Source: Neorhizobium alkalisoli
Lineage (GTDB): Bacteria > Pseudomonadota > Alphaproteobacteria > Rhizobiales > Rhizobiaceae
DNA length: 64,000 bases
Assembly (NCBI RefSeq): GCF_007829835.1
Contig: NZ_VIWP01000010.1
Span: 62,001 to 126,000, forward strand
Direction of reading: 5' to 3'
Part shown: piece by piece, positions 50,491 through 59,627 of the stretch
Layout: each line of letters starts with the position of its first letter
Position numbering within the stretch: position 1 is the stretch's first letter
The notes under the pieces: model-generated
Seen by the model: only the letters and a program-made list of their open reading frames with translations
Told to the model about the DNA's origin: nothing
The model's database searches: none
Position numbers and translations under genes: made by a program

Positions 50491-51251
50491 TTTGCCGCTC
50501 CTTCTGCCAGAAACTTGATCTTCGAGGCTCCGTCAGCCGGCTTGAAGGAGAAAACGTCTTCGCCAATGGTCGCGTTTTCCGTCCACTCGAGAACAGATGT
50601 GATCCTGGGGCGTGTGAGATCATCCTTATCGACGAGCGAGATTTTTAAGGGAAGCGGCACGCCTTCGGTGGCAATCCAGACCTCGGCATCCTGGTCGACG
50701 CCGCGGTATGCCCAATGTTCAGCCTCTTTCCCGTTTACGAAGGCGTGACCGACCAGAAAGCCTTCCTTGATCAAATCGAGAGGCGCGTCGTCAGTGCCCC
50801 ACGAAAACAGGTCAGCCAAGGGAAATGCCAGATTGTACTTCTGGGCAGCCTCCGAAAGCGTGTCTTTGATTGTCGGCGGTGCTGGCACTTGTGCGTAAAC
50901 GTTTTGGTCAGGCGACGCGTAAACTATGGTCTTGCCATCATAGACGAGCTCACCATGGACGCTGTCTGTGGCCAAATCGATCCGCAGTCGATCTGGACGT
51001 CGGACCTCGTAGGTTGCCGTGCCACCGATCTCCAGTTTCTGATCATTGTCGAGCACGACTTCGGTCGTGGTCGTCGCGCGCAGCGAAAAGGTCTTCAGCT
51101 CCTGCAGGTGCTTACCCATGCTTTTCAGCGCTTCGACCGACGCTGGCTCTATCCGCGGTTCGGGGGGCGGGTCTTTTGCCATGGCACCTGCGACCAGCAA
51201 CAGGAAAGTCGCAGTCGTGGCGGCAAGACGGTCGGCTTTCAAGGAAATCAT
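50487..51251 (-). CDS. DUF2092 periplasmic protein (LolA/LppX-like fold)
   Basis: A 254-residue exported protein. The start at 51251 precedes a signal peptide ending AGAMAK. The mature part is beta-rich with YEVRRPDRLRIDLATDSVHG, VYDGKTIVYASPDQNVYAQV and a final FSFKPADGASKIKFL: the DUF2092 pattern, related to lipoprotein-carrier folds. It may bind a lipid or hydrophobic ligand. One copy of the 19-bp motif lies 66 bp upstream. Confidence 0.85.
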   Translation of the reverse strand: MISLKADRLAATTATFLLLVAGAMAKDPPPEPRIEPASVEALKSMGKHLQELKTFSLRATTTTEVVLDNDQKLEIGGTATYEVRRPDRLRIDLATDSVHGELVYDGKTIVYASPDQNVYAQVPAPPTIKDTLSEAAQKYNLAFPLADLFSWGTDDAPLDLIKEGFLVGHAFVNGKEAEHWAYRGVDQDAEVWIATEGVPLPLKISLVDKDDLTRPRITSVLEWTENATIGEDVFSFKPADGASKIKFLAEGAAK

Positions 51252-51317
51252 CTGTTGCCTACCTTTCCTCCTGCTGCATGCAGGCAAACTGCAGGCTAGG
51301 CATGGATGAAACGGCCG

Positions 51318-51336
51318 GTGAGTACGCAACAGTAAC
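51318..51336 (-). promoter_or_regulatory. Envelope-cluster motif, copy A
   Basis: Gene-oriented (minus strand) GTTACTGTTGCGTACTCAC, preceded by TTAACGTC. It is 66 bp upstream of the DUF2092 start. Confidence 0.65.
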
Positions 51337-51363
51337 AAGGGACGTTAATTTCGCGATCGCCTG

Positions 51364-53301
51364 TTAGGCGCCTGCCTCGCCTTCGGCCGATGTTCTCGAC
51401 CTACGCGCCTGGATGTGGGAAGTGGACGCTGCCATCGCGTTGTTTGACCGGTCGTCTCCGTCCACCTGGACGCTTGGGGTCGCGAACGCGATGTCATTTT
51501 CTATGAACGCCTCTCGCAGCAGAAGATTGGCCCGCCTTCGAATGAACGATTGCATAGGCGAGGGACGAAGCGTCATGCCGAAGCTTAAGATCATGCCGTA
51601 ATCGCCGAACTCCTCAATGCCCTTCATCTTCAATGGGTCGATAAACAGGGCCCCAAGCTCCGGGTCTTTCAGGAGATCGGCACCAATCTTCTTGGTCAGC
51701 TTGCGGGCCTTTTCGACATCGGTTTCGTAGCGGACCGAAATCCGAAATTTTACCACGCCCCAATCCCGGCTCATGTTCTCGACCGCGCCGAGCTCGCCGA
51801 ACGGCACGGTGAAGACCGGACCTCGATGATGACGTAACCGGACGGAGCGAAGGCTGAAACCCTCGACTGTGCCCTTGTAGTTCTTCGCCTGGATGTATTC
51901 GCCAACGCGGAACGCATCGTCCAGCATGTAGAAGACACCGCCAATCACGTCCTTTACCAGTGTCTGCGATCCAAACCCGAGAGCGACTCCGAATATGCCG
52001 GCGCCCGCGATAAGCGGACCTATTTCTACCCCGAGCTCCGCAAGCACGGTGAGGGCGGTCACAACGATCACGACGACCGCCAAGAGGTTTTTGAATATTG
52101 GCAGCAGCGTGTGCAGCCTGGTCGACATCATTTTTGGGTCGGATCCATGGCCCTCGGCAGTCTCGGAAGGTGTAAGCCGCGCGGCGATCGCCGTCCTCGC
52201 CAGATTCCAGAGCAGATCGGCGAGGAGAAGGATGATGACGCTCTTGAGCATTCCGTAGAGCAGGGCAGCGACGATGGGATTTTGATGAATTAGCGCGTCT
52301 GCATCCGCATGCCAGGAAAATGCCAGCCATCCGACTGCTACTGCGATAATCAACGCCCGGATGCCGCGGGTGAGGAGCACCCGTCGCAGATCATCTTCTT
52401 GCCATCCGGGTCGCGCGGCTGCGAACCGATGGCTGATCAGCCGCAAAGTGGGTGGAAGCACGACAGCGTAAACGCCCAGCCAGAAGATGCCGGTGAGGCC
52501 GAGGCACCAGGCCAGCCAGATGAACACCAGGCAAAGCGACAGCGCCAGTCGGATTGCGAGCCGCGCCGGCCATGTTGCCCACGGGGCCTCGGCGGCAAGA
52601 CAAAGCAGTGCCATCGACCAGAGATAGGAAATGGCATCCTGAACTGGCGCATCGACGCCCAATGCGCGCCCGGCGAAATCGGATGCGATCGCAAAAAGCA
52701 CGACGGCGAGGAAGAGCTCAGCTCGTCGCCGGATCGATCTGTCTTTGACAAGAATTCCGATCGCTGTCGCGGAAAGGCGATAGGCAACGAAGGCTGAGAG
52801 ATAAGACCACATGACGATCCGGCCGAGTGATGGCCAAGGGATCGCCAGAAGGATGACAGCCATAGCCGCCGCAAAAACACCGATCGGAAGTATCTGGTCC
52901 AGCGCTCCGTCGCCCTTTGACCGCCATTGAACCAGATATTCCGCGATCATCCCGAACAGGGCGATGCCCGCCATCATGGGTAGGACCGGGGCATAACCAT
53001 GGGACAGCGCGTCGGCCCTGACGCGGGTTGCCGTCGACGCCAGCTCGGCAGGAATCCGCGGCATAGCGGAAATGGCGTTCTCGATTTCGGCCCGCCGGGC
53101 CGCTTCCCAATTCGTCAGACTGCGGCTCGGTTGTATAGTTTCAGCTGCATGGCTTTCGGAATCCGAAAGCCATCTCTGGACACCGGGATCGCGTAGGAGT
53201 TTGAGGAATTGTGCCACATTCAGCGGTTCATCCGTCCGAACTGGTTCTTGCGCGAAGGCTGGCGTGACGGCCAGTGTCAAGAGAAGCAGACAACACTTCA
53301 T
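51364..53301 (-). CDS. MscS-family mechanosensitive channel, large form
   Basis: A 645-residue inner-membrane protein. ATG 53301 overlaps the preceding stop (ATGA) and gives a signal peptide ending AFAQ. A periplasmic helical region (35-120) and about eight membrane helices precede the MscS core: the pore helix ELGVEIGPLIAGAGIFGVAL, GFGSQTLVKDVIGGVFYML, then DAFRVGEYI and the cytoplasmic beta domain with SLRSVRLRHHRGPVFTVPFG. Opens under membrane tension to release solutes in osmotic downshock. It is second in an operon with an outer-membrane protein. Confidence 0.9.
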   Translation of the reverse strand: MKCCLLLLTLAVTPAFAQEPVRTDEPLNVAQFLKLLRDPGVQRWLSDSESHAAETIQPSRSLTNWEAARRAEIENAISAMPRIPAELASTATRVRADALSHGYAPVLPMMAGIALFGMIAEYLVQWRSKGDGALDQILPIGVFAAAMAVILLAIPWPSLGRIVMWSYLSAFVAYRLSATAIGILVKDRSIRRRAELFLAVVLFAIASDFAGRALGVDAPVQDAISYLWSMALLCLAAEAPWATWPARLAIRLALSLCLVFIWLAWCLGLTGIFWLGVYAVVLPPTLRLISHRFAAARPGWQEDDLRRVLLTRGIRALIIAVAVGWLAFSWHADADALIHQNPIVAALLYGMLKSVIILLLADLLWNLARTAIAARLTPSETAEGHGSDPKMMSTRLHTLLPIFKNLLAVVVIVVTALTVLAELGVEIGPLIAGAGIFGVALGFGSQTLVKDVIGGVFYMLDDAFRVGEYIQAKNYKGTVEGFSLRSVRLRHHRGPVFTVPFGELGAVENMSRDWGVVKFRISVRYETDVEKARKLTKKIGADLLKDPELGALFIDPLKMKGIEEFGDYGMILSFGMTLRPSPMQSFIRRRANLLLREAFIENDIAFATPSVQVDGDDRSNNAMAASTSHIQARRSRTSAEGEAGA

Positions 53302-54098
53302 TTGCCTTGCTGCCCGACGGGAAACTGGAAGTTCAATCCGGCGAAGATTTGCCACCGAGGGGCACTACCTTCGTTCCAGACGGTATATTGCGGTTCGATG
53401 AAGGCGTTCATCGTGACACCCTTGTCGAGCTTGAACACCTTGCCGACACCAAGACCCACCGGGATATAGGCATCACCGCTTTGAAGATCGAAATTCCAGG
53501 TCGCCGATGAGCGTAGATACCATCCATCGGCCAGGTTGACATTGGCGATCGGCTGAAAGGTGAAGAGGTTCACGTCCTCGCGGCTGTTGGCCCCCGCGAA
53601 GGATGCCTGGTAAGTCACGAGACCTGCCAAAAGGCCCCAGTCCTGCGGTGCGACCACGATACCCGCCGCACCCGCCTGCCATTTTCCACTGCCGAGCGAT
53701 GAGTCCGTTGCCGTGGGTAGCACCACAAGTGGCCCCACCCCGAACGTGACATCCCCCTGCTTTGGCAGGATAAAAATGTCCATCAGCGTCAGGTCACCAA
53801 GCCCCGTGATATAACCTGTCGGGACATCCGGAGATGTGGCGATTGGTAATGTGAAACGCAGGAGTTGCGGCACACCGCCGAAGTCCGATGGGACCAAGCC
53901 GCGAAGCAGAAACTGGTTTGCGTGCGGATCGCCCGGTGTGTCCTTGAAACTGGGGATGAAATAGTCCTGGAAATTGATCGTGATCTTCGGCGTGAGCGGG
54001 TTATTGGCCTCGTTGATATCCTGATGTTCCTGTGCCGATGCAAGGTTTGCCAGAAGGACCGTGGCGCCTGCCGCAAGGGTAGCTGTCGTGGCTCTCAT
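53298..54098 (-). CDS. Outer-membrane beta-barrel protein
   Basis: A 266-residue exported protein with AGGAGATCACA before ATG 54098 and a signal peptide ending LASAQ. The body alternates polar and hydrophobic residues with Gly/aromatic turns (ITGLGDLTLMDIFILPKQGD, FAGANSREDVNLFTFQPIAN) and ends FAGLNFQFPVGQQGK, as barrels do. It resembles neuromedin-U-like or phenol-pathway OM proteins in outline only. Four-base overlap with the MscS gene. Motif copy B is 49 bp upstream. Confidence 0.75.
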   Translation of the reverse strand: MRATTATLAAGATVLLANLASAQEHQDINEANNPLTPKITINFQDYFIPSFKDTPGDPHANQFLLRGLVPSDFGGVPQLLRFTLPIATSPDVPTGYITGLGDLTLMDIFILPKQGDVTFGVGPLVVLPTATDSSLGSGKWQAGAAGIVVAPQDWGLLAGLVTYQASFAGANSREDVNLFTFQPIANVNLADGWYLRSSATWNFDLQSGDAYIPVGLGVGKVFKLDKGVTMNAFIEPQYTVWNEGSAPRWQIFAGLNFQFPVGQQGK

Positions 54099-54147
54099 TG
54101 TGATCTCCTGTCCTGTCGAGCAAGACACCACGACGGAAGGGATACCC

Positions 54148-54165
54148 GTGAGTACGCAACAGTAA
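54148..54165 (-). promoter_or_regulatory. Envelope-cluster motif, copy B
   Basis: Gene-oriented (minus strand) TTACTGTTGCGTACTCAC, preceded by GTAACGTC. It is 49 bp upstream of the outer-membrane protein start. Confidence 0.65.
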
Positions 54166-54202
54166 ATTCCGACGTTACAGTCAGGAGCGACGAGGCTCGC
54201 CT

Positions 54203-54219
54203 GTTACTGTTGCGTACTT
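54203..54219 (+). promoter_or_regulatory. Envelope-cluster motif, copy C
   Basis: GTTACTGTTGCGTACTT on the plus strand, 63 bp upstream of the small gene at 54283. Copies B and C are back to back, each facing its own gene. Confidence 0.65.
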
Positions 54220-54282
54220 CCGCTTTGGCCGAGACTTGCTAGCGTCTGGTCGTCTTAGCGCGCCAGGAGGTCGCATACTTCA

Positions 54283-54561
54283 ATGAGTGGTGGGCATCAC
54301 GGGAACTCGTCATCGAACGGCGCCTCTCAGCGAGGGTTGCTGAAACTTCTTGTCAAGTTGCCGAGCGTGCGTGGACGACTTCAGACAATCGCGGCAAAGC
54401 CGTCATCCCTCAATCATCTGTTCGAAGCCTACGATGCGGCAACCGATATGTTGGAGCGCCTCGAACGAGACAGTGCCGAAACCGGCGAGTTGATGGAGTA
54501 CCGCACGATCTGCCAGGAAATCGAGACGGACGTCATTCGGTATTGTCTCGATCACATGTGA
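54283..54561 (+). CDS. Small hypothetical protein (92 aa)
   Basis: The sequence begins with a polar MSGGHHGNSSSNGASQRG stretch, then a basic LLKLLVKLPSVRGRLQTIAA segment and acidic helices (LFEAYDAATDMLERLERDSA, ETDVIRYCLDHM). Soluble and probably helical. It carries motif copy C and is 149 bp upstream of the regulator gene on the same strand; the two may be co-transcribed. No family recognised. Confidence 0.72.
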   Translation: MSGGHHGNSSSNGASQRGLLKLLVKLPSVRGRLQTIAAKPSSLNHLFEAYDAATDMLERLERDSAETGELMEYRTICQEIETDVIRYCLDHM

Positions 54562-54710
54562 TGAAACGGAACGCATGTAGGCAACAGAGTACCGCAATGT
54601 GACATTATTTCAGCTTTATTAGCGATTTCGATTGCAACCGCTTGTCATCGGCGCGATAAAAGGAGCTGTTCTACTTTGCCTTGTATCAATTCGGGCGGAG
54701 GAGAGGGGCG

Positions 54711-56432
54711 ATGACGGCAAGTGAGTATGATGCCGCACGAACTGAAGTCGGCCTCGACGAGGCCCGGGGCGAGCTCGAACGTCTGCTTGGAGACGCCCGG
54801 TTTCATGCGACGGACCGTGCAAAACGCATTCTCAGATATATCGCCGAAAAATGCTTTGAAGGCGAACAGACTGGCGTCAAGGCATATGCCATAGCACTCG
54901 ATGTGCTCAACCGCTCCGAGCGCTTTGACACAGGCTCCGACCCGATCGTGCGCATCGAGATAAGCCGCTTGCGTAGCGCGCTTGCCAACTACTATGACGC
55001 TTATGGCGCAACCCTTGAGGTCATAGTCCAGCTTCCGGTCGGGCGATATCTGGCAGTTTTCACCCGCTCGGCGGCCATTTCAGCCTCATGCGATGACCTG
55101 CGAAAACAGGAAACAGGTGAGATTGCTGAACCGGCCGCTCGGAGTGCTTTCGAAACCAGTGAAAGAGCACCGGCTTCCAGAGGTCGTCATTCCCTGAAGA
55201 TCGGTGCTGCGCTCGTCATTCTGGTGGCAGCAGGATCGGCAGGCGCCCTGATTTTCAAAAACGCTCCTGCCACCACCTCTCGACCGTCGGTTTCTGTGTC
55301 AATGAGTTCGGCTGATGATGGAAAGGCGGCGGAAGCCGATAGCACCCTCAAATATTTGGTTGCGGCGCTTTCACAGTTCCGGACCCTCGACATCTCGGCC
55401 AAGCAGGTGGGACCGCGTGCAGGGAGGATCGAGACGTCCTACGAAATTCAAATGAAATATTACGCCGATGACGACAACCGCACGATCTGGTGGCAGGTCG
55501 TCGATGGCCGCGATCGCACCATCCTCAAGTCCGGGATCGACAAAGTTCAGATCGATGGCCGCAGCGAGGTCGCTGTCAGAGATGAACTCGTTTCAGCACT
55601 CGCCAAGCGCTTTGCCAGCACCCGCGGCATTATCAGTAATCTGGAAGCCCACGCGGATACCTCATCCCGGTCGTTGGGCAACGCTTGTATCCTGAGGGGC
55701 GAAATCGCTCTCGACGAAGGCGGTCGACAGGGCATCGCCGCAAGTGAACCGTGCCTCCAACGCACGCTGGTCGCACAACCGAACAATGCCGATGCGATGG
55801 CTGTTCTTTCGCGCGTGCTCGTTGCACGCACCGGTGCTGATCCTGAGAGTACAGATTTCGACTATGCAACGACGCTGGCGAACAGGGCCGTGTCGGTCGA
55901 TCCCCGTTCAGACAGAGCGTACGTGGCACTGATGATGGCGCATTTCTATGCCGGGAAAACCGAAACTGCGATTGCAGCCGGCAACAAGGCACTTGCTATC
56001 AACCCGAACAATCCAGACGTGCTCGCCAAACTCGCAGGCGTTCTCTACAGCTCGGGCTTTCAGAAGGCGGCCGTCACGCTTGCCGAGGAGGCATCCAACG
56101 ACGTTGAGGCAGTCCCGCGCGATGCGCGCATCGTTCTGGCGCTCGATGCATACGGTAGGGAAGACTGGTCGAACGCATCGCTTGTCTCCGAACAGATCAA
56201 TTGCAGCGACTTCGTGGTCCGGGCGATCAGAGCGGCATCGCTTGGTGAGATGGCGTCGCCAGATGCAGCGAGAAGCCTGGCATTCCTCAGGCAAGCGATG
56301 CCGGACTACAAGACTGCGATGCGGACATCGATGGAGCGTCGCAGATATCCGGACGATGTGATCGCTGGTCTCGAGAAGGGGCTCGGAAAGGCCGAGGTGA
56401 CCGAAAGCAAACTGGCGCTGGCCACCGATTAG
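54711..56432 (+). CDS. Membrane-anchored regulator with N-terminal winged-helix-like and C-terminal TPR-like domains
   Basis: A 573-residue protein behind GGAGGAGAGGGGCG. Residues 15-115 match the N-terminal domain of many rhizobial one-component proteins (RILRYIAEKCFEGEQTGVKA, FDTGSDPIVRIEISRLRSAL, then VQLPVGRYLAVF), which resembles a winged helix. One membrane helix (IGAALVILVAAGSAGALIF, about 165-185) leads to a periplasmic part with TPR-like repeats (LAINPNNPDVLAKLAGVLYS). The plan is like ToxR/CadC: a cytoplasmic DNA-binding head and an outside sensor. It sits in the middle of the genes bearing the shared motif, so it is the best candidate to bind it. DNA binding is inferred. Confidence 0.8.
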   Translation: MTASEYDAARTEVGLDEARGELERLLGDARFHATDRAKRILRYIAEKCFEGEQTGVKAYAIALDVLNRSERFDTGSDPIVRIEISRLRSALANYYDAYGATLEVIVQLPVGRYLAVFTRSAAISASCDDLRKQETGEIAEPAARSAFETSERAPASRGRHSLKIGAALVILVAAGSAGALIFKNAPATTSRPSVSVSMSSADDGKAAEADSTLKYLVAALSQFRTLDISAKQVGPRAGRIETSYEIQMKYYADDDNRTIWWQVVDGRDRTILKSGIDKVQIDGRSEVAVRDELVSALAKRFASTRGIISNLEAHADTSSRSLGNACILRGEIALDEGGRQGIAASEPCLQRTLVAQPNNADAMAVLSRVLVARTGADPESTDFDYATTLANRAVSVDPRSDRAYVALMMAHFYAGKTETAIAAGNKALAINPNNPDVLAKLAGVLYSSGFQKAAVTLAEEASNDVEAVPRDARIVLALDAYGREDWSNASLVSEQINCSDFVVRAIRAASLGEMASPDAARSLAFLRQAMPDYKTAMRTSMERRRYPDDVIAGLEKGLGKAEVTESKLALATD

Positions 56433-56449
56433 ACGGTGTTACATCCGTT

Positions 56450-56467
56450 GTAACCGTTGCGTACTTG
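56450..56467 (+). promoter_or_regulatory. Envelope-cluster motif, copy D
   Basis: GTAACCGTTGCGTACTTG on the plus strand, preceded by GTTACATC, 96 bp upstream of the start at 56564. Confidence 0.6.
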
Positions 56468-56563
56468 CGACGATTGGCTCGTCTGCCATGGTCGAGCGAT
56501 TGGCACGACAGGCAAAGCGGCAAAGATATGCCGACCGCCAGCAGAAGCGACGGGAAAGCTGGG

Positions 56564-57550
56564 ATGATCTCAAGAACCACACGCTACGCAGCTCTCATTT
56601 CAGGAGCGGCTCTCTTCTCGCCAGGTCTGGCATGTGCTGCCGAGAATGGCGCAGGCTTCTATCTGCTCGGTGGCAAAGGCCCTGCCGCGGCCATCACGCC
56701 CCCGCCAGGGGTCTATTTCCAAAATGACCTCTATATCTATAGCGGTAACCTGGGTGGCGGTCGTTCGCTGCCCCGTGGTGGTCAGGTCGCGGTGGGCGTG
56801 GACGGCGATGCGGTGCTGGATGCGCCGACCTTTCTTTGGGTGTTGCCCGAAGAGGTGATGGGTGCCCATGTTGGCCTGTCCGCCACCATTCCCTTCGGCT
56901 GGATGGGGACATCGGCCGACCTGACACTGACTGGTCCGGGCGGCGGAGTTCTGGGTGGCAACGTCAAGGATACCGTCTTCACGATCGGCGACCCGCTGGT
57001 CGGTGGCATCCTTGGGTGGGAGGCCGGAAATTTCCACTGGCAGGTCGGGACGCTCATTAACATTCCGATCGGCGACTATCAGGAAGGAGAGATTTCCAAC
57101 ATCGCATTTCACCACTGGGGTGCGGACGTTTATGCAGGCGCGACCTGGCTCGATCCGACGGTCGGCTTCGACCTGTCCGGCGTCATCGGCATGACGTTCA
57201 ATGCCGAAAACCCGTCTACCGACTATCGGACCGGTAACGAACTTCACTTCGAATGGGCGGCCGTCCAGCATTTTAATGAACAGTTCGACGCCGGCCTTGT
57301 TGGTTACGCCTACCAACAGGTGACGGGAGACAGTGGCGACGGCGCAACGCTCGGCGATTTCAAGGGCAGGGCGTTTGCCATCGGAGCGACGATCGGCTGG
57401 AATTTCAAGATGGGCGAGACGCCGGTCGCGACCCGTATCAAATATTTCCACGAGTTCGGAACGGAGAACCGGGCGCGGGGGGATTCGGTGTTCCTGACGG
57501 TGTCGATCCCTCTTTCAATTACAAAGCCGACCAATATCGCGGCGCAATAA
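56564..57550 (+). CDS. Outer-membrane protein, phenol MetA-pathway (COG4313) family
   Basis: A 328-residue exported protein; ATG 56564 gives a signal peptide ending LACAAE, while upstream in-frame starts would not. The mature part is a typical COG4313 barrel: GAGFYLLGGKGPAAAITPPP, GVYFQNDLYIYSG, then YQEGEISNIAFHHWGADVYA and RGDSVFLTVSIPLSI at the end. Relatives are thought to be channels for small hydrophobic compounds. Carries motif copy D. A bidirectional hairpin follows. Confidence 0.82.
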   Translation: MISRTTRYAALISGAALFSPGLACAAENGAGFYLLGGKGPAAAITPPPGVYFQNDLYIYSGNLGGGRSLPRGGQVAVGVDGDAVLDAPTFLWVLPEEVMGAHVGLSATIPFGWMGTSADLTLTGPGGGVLGGNVKDTVFTIGDPLVGGILGWEAGNFHWQVGTLINIPIGDYQEGEISNIAFHHWGADVYAGATWLDPTVGFDLSGVIGMTFNAENPSTDYRTGNELHFEWAAVQHFNEQFDAGLVGYAYQQVTGDSGDGATLGDFKGRAFAIGATIGWNFKMGETPVATRIKYFHEFGTENRARGDSVFLTVSIPLSITKPTNIAAQ

Positions 57551-57564
57551 AGGCTGATCCGGGA

Positions 57565-57592
57565 ACGGCCTCGCTGAGAAGAGCGAGGCCGT
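57565..57592. terminator. Bidirectional terminator hairpin
   Basis: ACGGCCTCGCT pairs perfectly with AGCGAGGCCGT around GAGAAG in the 68-bp gap between two convergent genes; TGCATTTTGATTTT follows on the plus side. Confidence 0.75.
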
Positions 57593-57618
57593 CCTGCATT
57601 TTGATTTTCTGCAGCGAG

Positions 57619-58617
57619 CTAATGCTCGGACGCGTAGATCGTCTTCCAATCAGCCTTCATGTCGACCACCAGCCAGTTCCGACGTTCGGCCTCGTTGAGC
57701 GCCCTGTCGAGCTTGCCGAATGCCGACTCGCGATCGTAGGCATATTCCCGTTCGGCATCCGTATGATGAACGATCATTGCAAAACCGGGTCCCTTCGCCG
57801 CCGTCACCCAGCGAAGCATCTCCGCGTCGCCGTCGGAATTGCCGGCGACGAAGATCGGCTTGCGGCCGATGAACTTGTTGATACCCGAAGGCTTGCCGGG
57901 GCCGTCGTCGACGAAATCAATCTTCGGCAAGCGTCGCAAAACCGGGACATCGCCGACGATGGCATATTCTGTCAGGATCGTGCTGCCGACCACTTGTTCT
58001 GGAGGAATGCCGTAGGCCTTCTCGGTGATTGGTCGCATGAACTCTACGCCGCCGCCAGAGACGATGTATGTCTTGAAGCCATTGTCACGCAGATAGTCGA
58101 GAAGCTCGCGCATGGGAAGATAGCCCATCTCGTCGAAGGGTTTGCCGGTCTTGGGATGTTTTGCCGTCGCAAACCAGTCCGTGACGATCTTTGCAAACTG
58201 GTCGCTTGTCATGCCTGCGTGGGTCGACATGACGAGGTCGACAATGCCTTTCTCCCCGCCTCTCGCAATCCCCTTCAAATCGCCTGCGAGAATGCTCTTG
58301 AAGGGTTCCTTTGTCTTCCATTCCGGATGTTGTGGGGCGAGTGTCTTGACGCGGTCGAGAATGAAACCAAGCTGAACGTAATACGGTTGCTCCGGCCATA
58401 GCGTGCCGTCATTGTCGAAAACGGCGATCCTGTCTTGCGGCGCGACGAAGCCTTCACCGCCCTCTGTCGTCGTTGCCTTGACGAAATCGAGGATCCGCGT
58501 TTTTGCGGCTCCGTCGGACCACGACGGCAGGGTCTCCTGGGCAATGGCGGGAAGTACGGTTGCCACAAAAAGTGTGGCCCCGAACAGTGATGCGAAGATC
58601 GGGCGGAACATCATCAT
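57619..58617 (-). CDS. Periplasmic HAD-family acid phosphatase
   Basis: A 332-residue exported hydrolase. ATG 58617 is behind GGAGAAAATC, and the signal peptide ends PAIAQE. HAD motif I is AVFDNDGTLW (nucleophile and general-acid Asp), motif II YIVSGGG, and motif IV AGNSDGDAEMLRW. A large cap domain lies between (LAGDLKGIARGGEKGIVDLV). It should hydrolyse phosphate esters in the periplasm; the substrate is unknown. It is 13 bp downstream of the FGE gene in one operon with motif copy E. Confidence 0.88.
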   Translation of the reverse strand: MMMFRPIFASLFGATLFVATVLPAIAQETLPSWSDGAAKTRILDFVKATTTEGGEGFVAPQDRIAVFDNDGTLWPEQPYYVQLGFILDRVKTLAPQHPEWKTKEPFKSILAGDLKGIARGGEKGIVDLVMSTHAGMTSDQFAKIVTDWFATAKHPKTGKPFDEMGYLPMRELLDYLRDNGFKTYIVSGGGVEFMRPITEKAYGIPPEQVVGSTILTEYAIVGDVPVLRRLPKIDFVDDGPGKPSGINKFIGRKPIFVAGNSDGDAEMLRWVTAAKGPGFAMIVHHTDAEREYAYDRESAFGKLDRALNEAERRNWLVVDMKADWKTIYASEH

Positions 58618-58630
58618 TGATTTTCTCCGT

Positions 58631-59578
58631 TCATTGAATGCGCTTGACGCAGCGAAATCCGACATGGCTGGTAGACGTGTCTTCCGGCTCCGCATGACGC
58701 GCGGCAGGGCGGTAACGACGGCAATAATTGGGGGCGCAAAGGTGGGAACCGCCTTTCAGCACCCTGCGGGCGATCCTGATCGTCGGTTGCCGAGGATCGA
58801 GGCTCGCTTCAGGTTCGCCTCCGCGAGGATTGCTCGGAATACAGCAGGAATGTCTGGCGGGGGCAGGGTGCTGCGTTGACCAATAGTCCTGCGTCCACTC
58901 CCAGACATTGCCGATCATGTCATGCAGGCCGAAGCCGTTGGCAGGGAACATGCCGACAGGTGTTGTCCGCTCACCATTCTTCGGCTTTGTGCTGGTGGTG
59001 GGGAAGACGCCTTGCCAGGTGTTGGCCATGGCTTTTCCGTCGGGCATGAAATCGTCGCCCCATGCGTATTCGGCGTCCATGCCAGCGCGAGCGGCAAATT
59101 CCCACTCCGCCTCTGTTGGCAAGTCTAGCCCGGCCCACTCGGCATAAGCCCGAGCATCGGAAAAGGCGACATGCACCACGGGATGGTCGAGTTTACCGCG
59201 CAGGTCGCTCAGTCCGCCGAGAGGCCGCCGCCAGGTCGCGCCGAACTTGAATGTCCACCATTGGGAGATATCGGGCCCGTTTATTGTTTTCGGCATGGTG
59301 AAGACGAGCGACCCAGCGCGCAGCATGTCTGGCCTGGCGCCCGGATAGTCAGCCCGATCCGGTACCTTTTCCGCTAACGTCACATGCCCGGTCGCCTTGA
59401 CGAACGCCATAAACTGTCTGTTGGTCACCGGCGTGCGCTCGATCCAGAAGCCGTCGACCGCGACCGGATGTGCTGGAGTCTCCTCCGGATAGTGCTCGTT
59501 GGAACCCATGATGAAAGTACCACCGTCGATCCAGACAAGATCAACTGCTGCGGTCGCAGTGTCGAATGCCAGTGCCAT
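58631..59578 (-). CDS. Formylglycine-generating enzyme (SUMF1 family)
   Basis: A 315-residue protein with the full FGE-sulfatase fold: VWIDGGTFIMGSNEHYPEET, FWIERTPVTNRQFMAFV, LPTEAEWEFAARAG, GNVWEWTQDYW and GGSHLCAPNYCRRYRPAARH. The two Cys of CAPNYC are the catalytic copper-binding pair of true FGEs, which convert a sulfatase Cys to formylglycine; many SUMF1-like proteins lack them. No signal peptide is evident. No sulfatase gene is in the window, so its client is elsewhere or unusual. Motif copy E is 49 bp upstream. Confidence 0.9.
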   Translation of the reverse strand: MALAFDTATAAVDLVWIDGGTFIMGSNEHYPEETPAHPVAVDGFWIERTPVTNRQFMAFVKATGHVTLAEKVPDRADYPGARPDMLRAGSLVFTMPKTINGPDISQWWTFKFGATWRRPLGGLSDLRGKLDHPVVHVAFSDARAYAEWAGLDLPTEAEWEFAARAGMDAEYAWGDDFMPDGKAMANTWQGVFPTTSTKPKNGERTTPVGMFPANGFGLHDMIGNVWEWTQDYWSTQHPAPARHSCCIPSNPRGGEPEASLDPRQPTIRIARRVLKGGSHLCAPNYCRRYRPAARHAEPEDTSTSHVGFRCVKRIQ

Positions 59579-59627
59579 CGCCGTCTCCCGGTTATAGGCC
59601 GGAGGATGACGGGCATGCCGCCACGGC

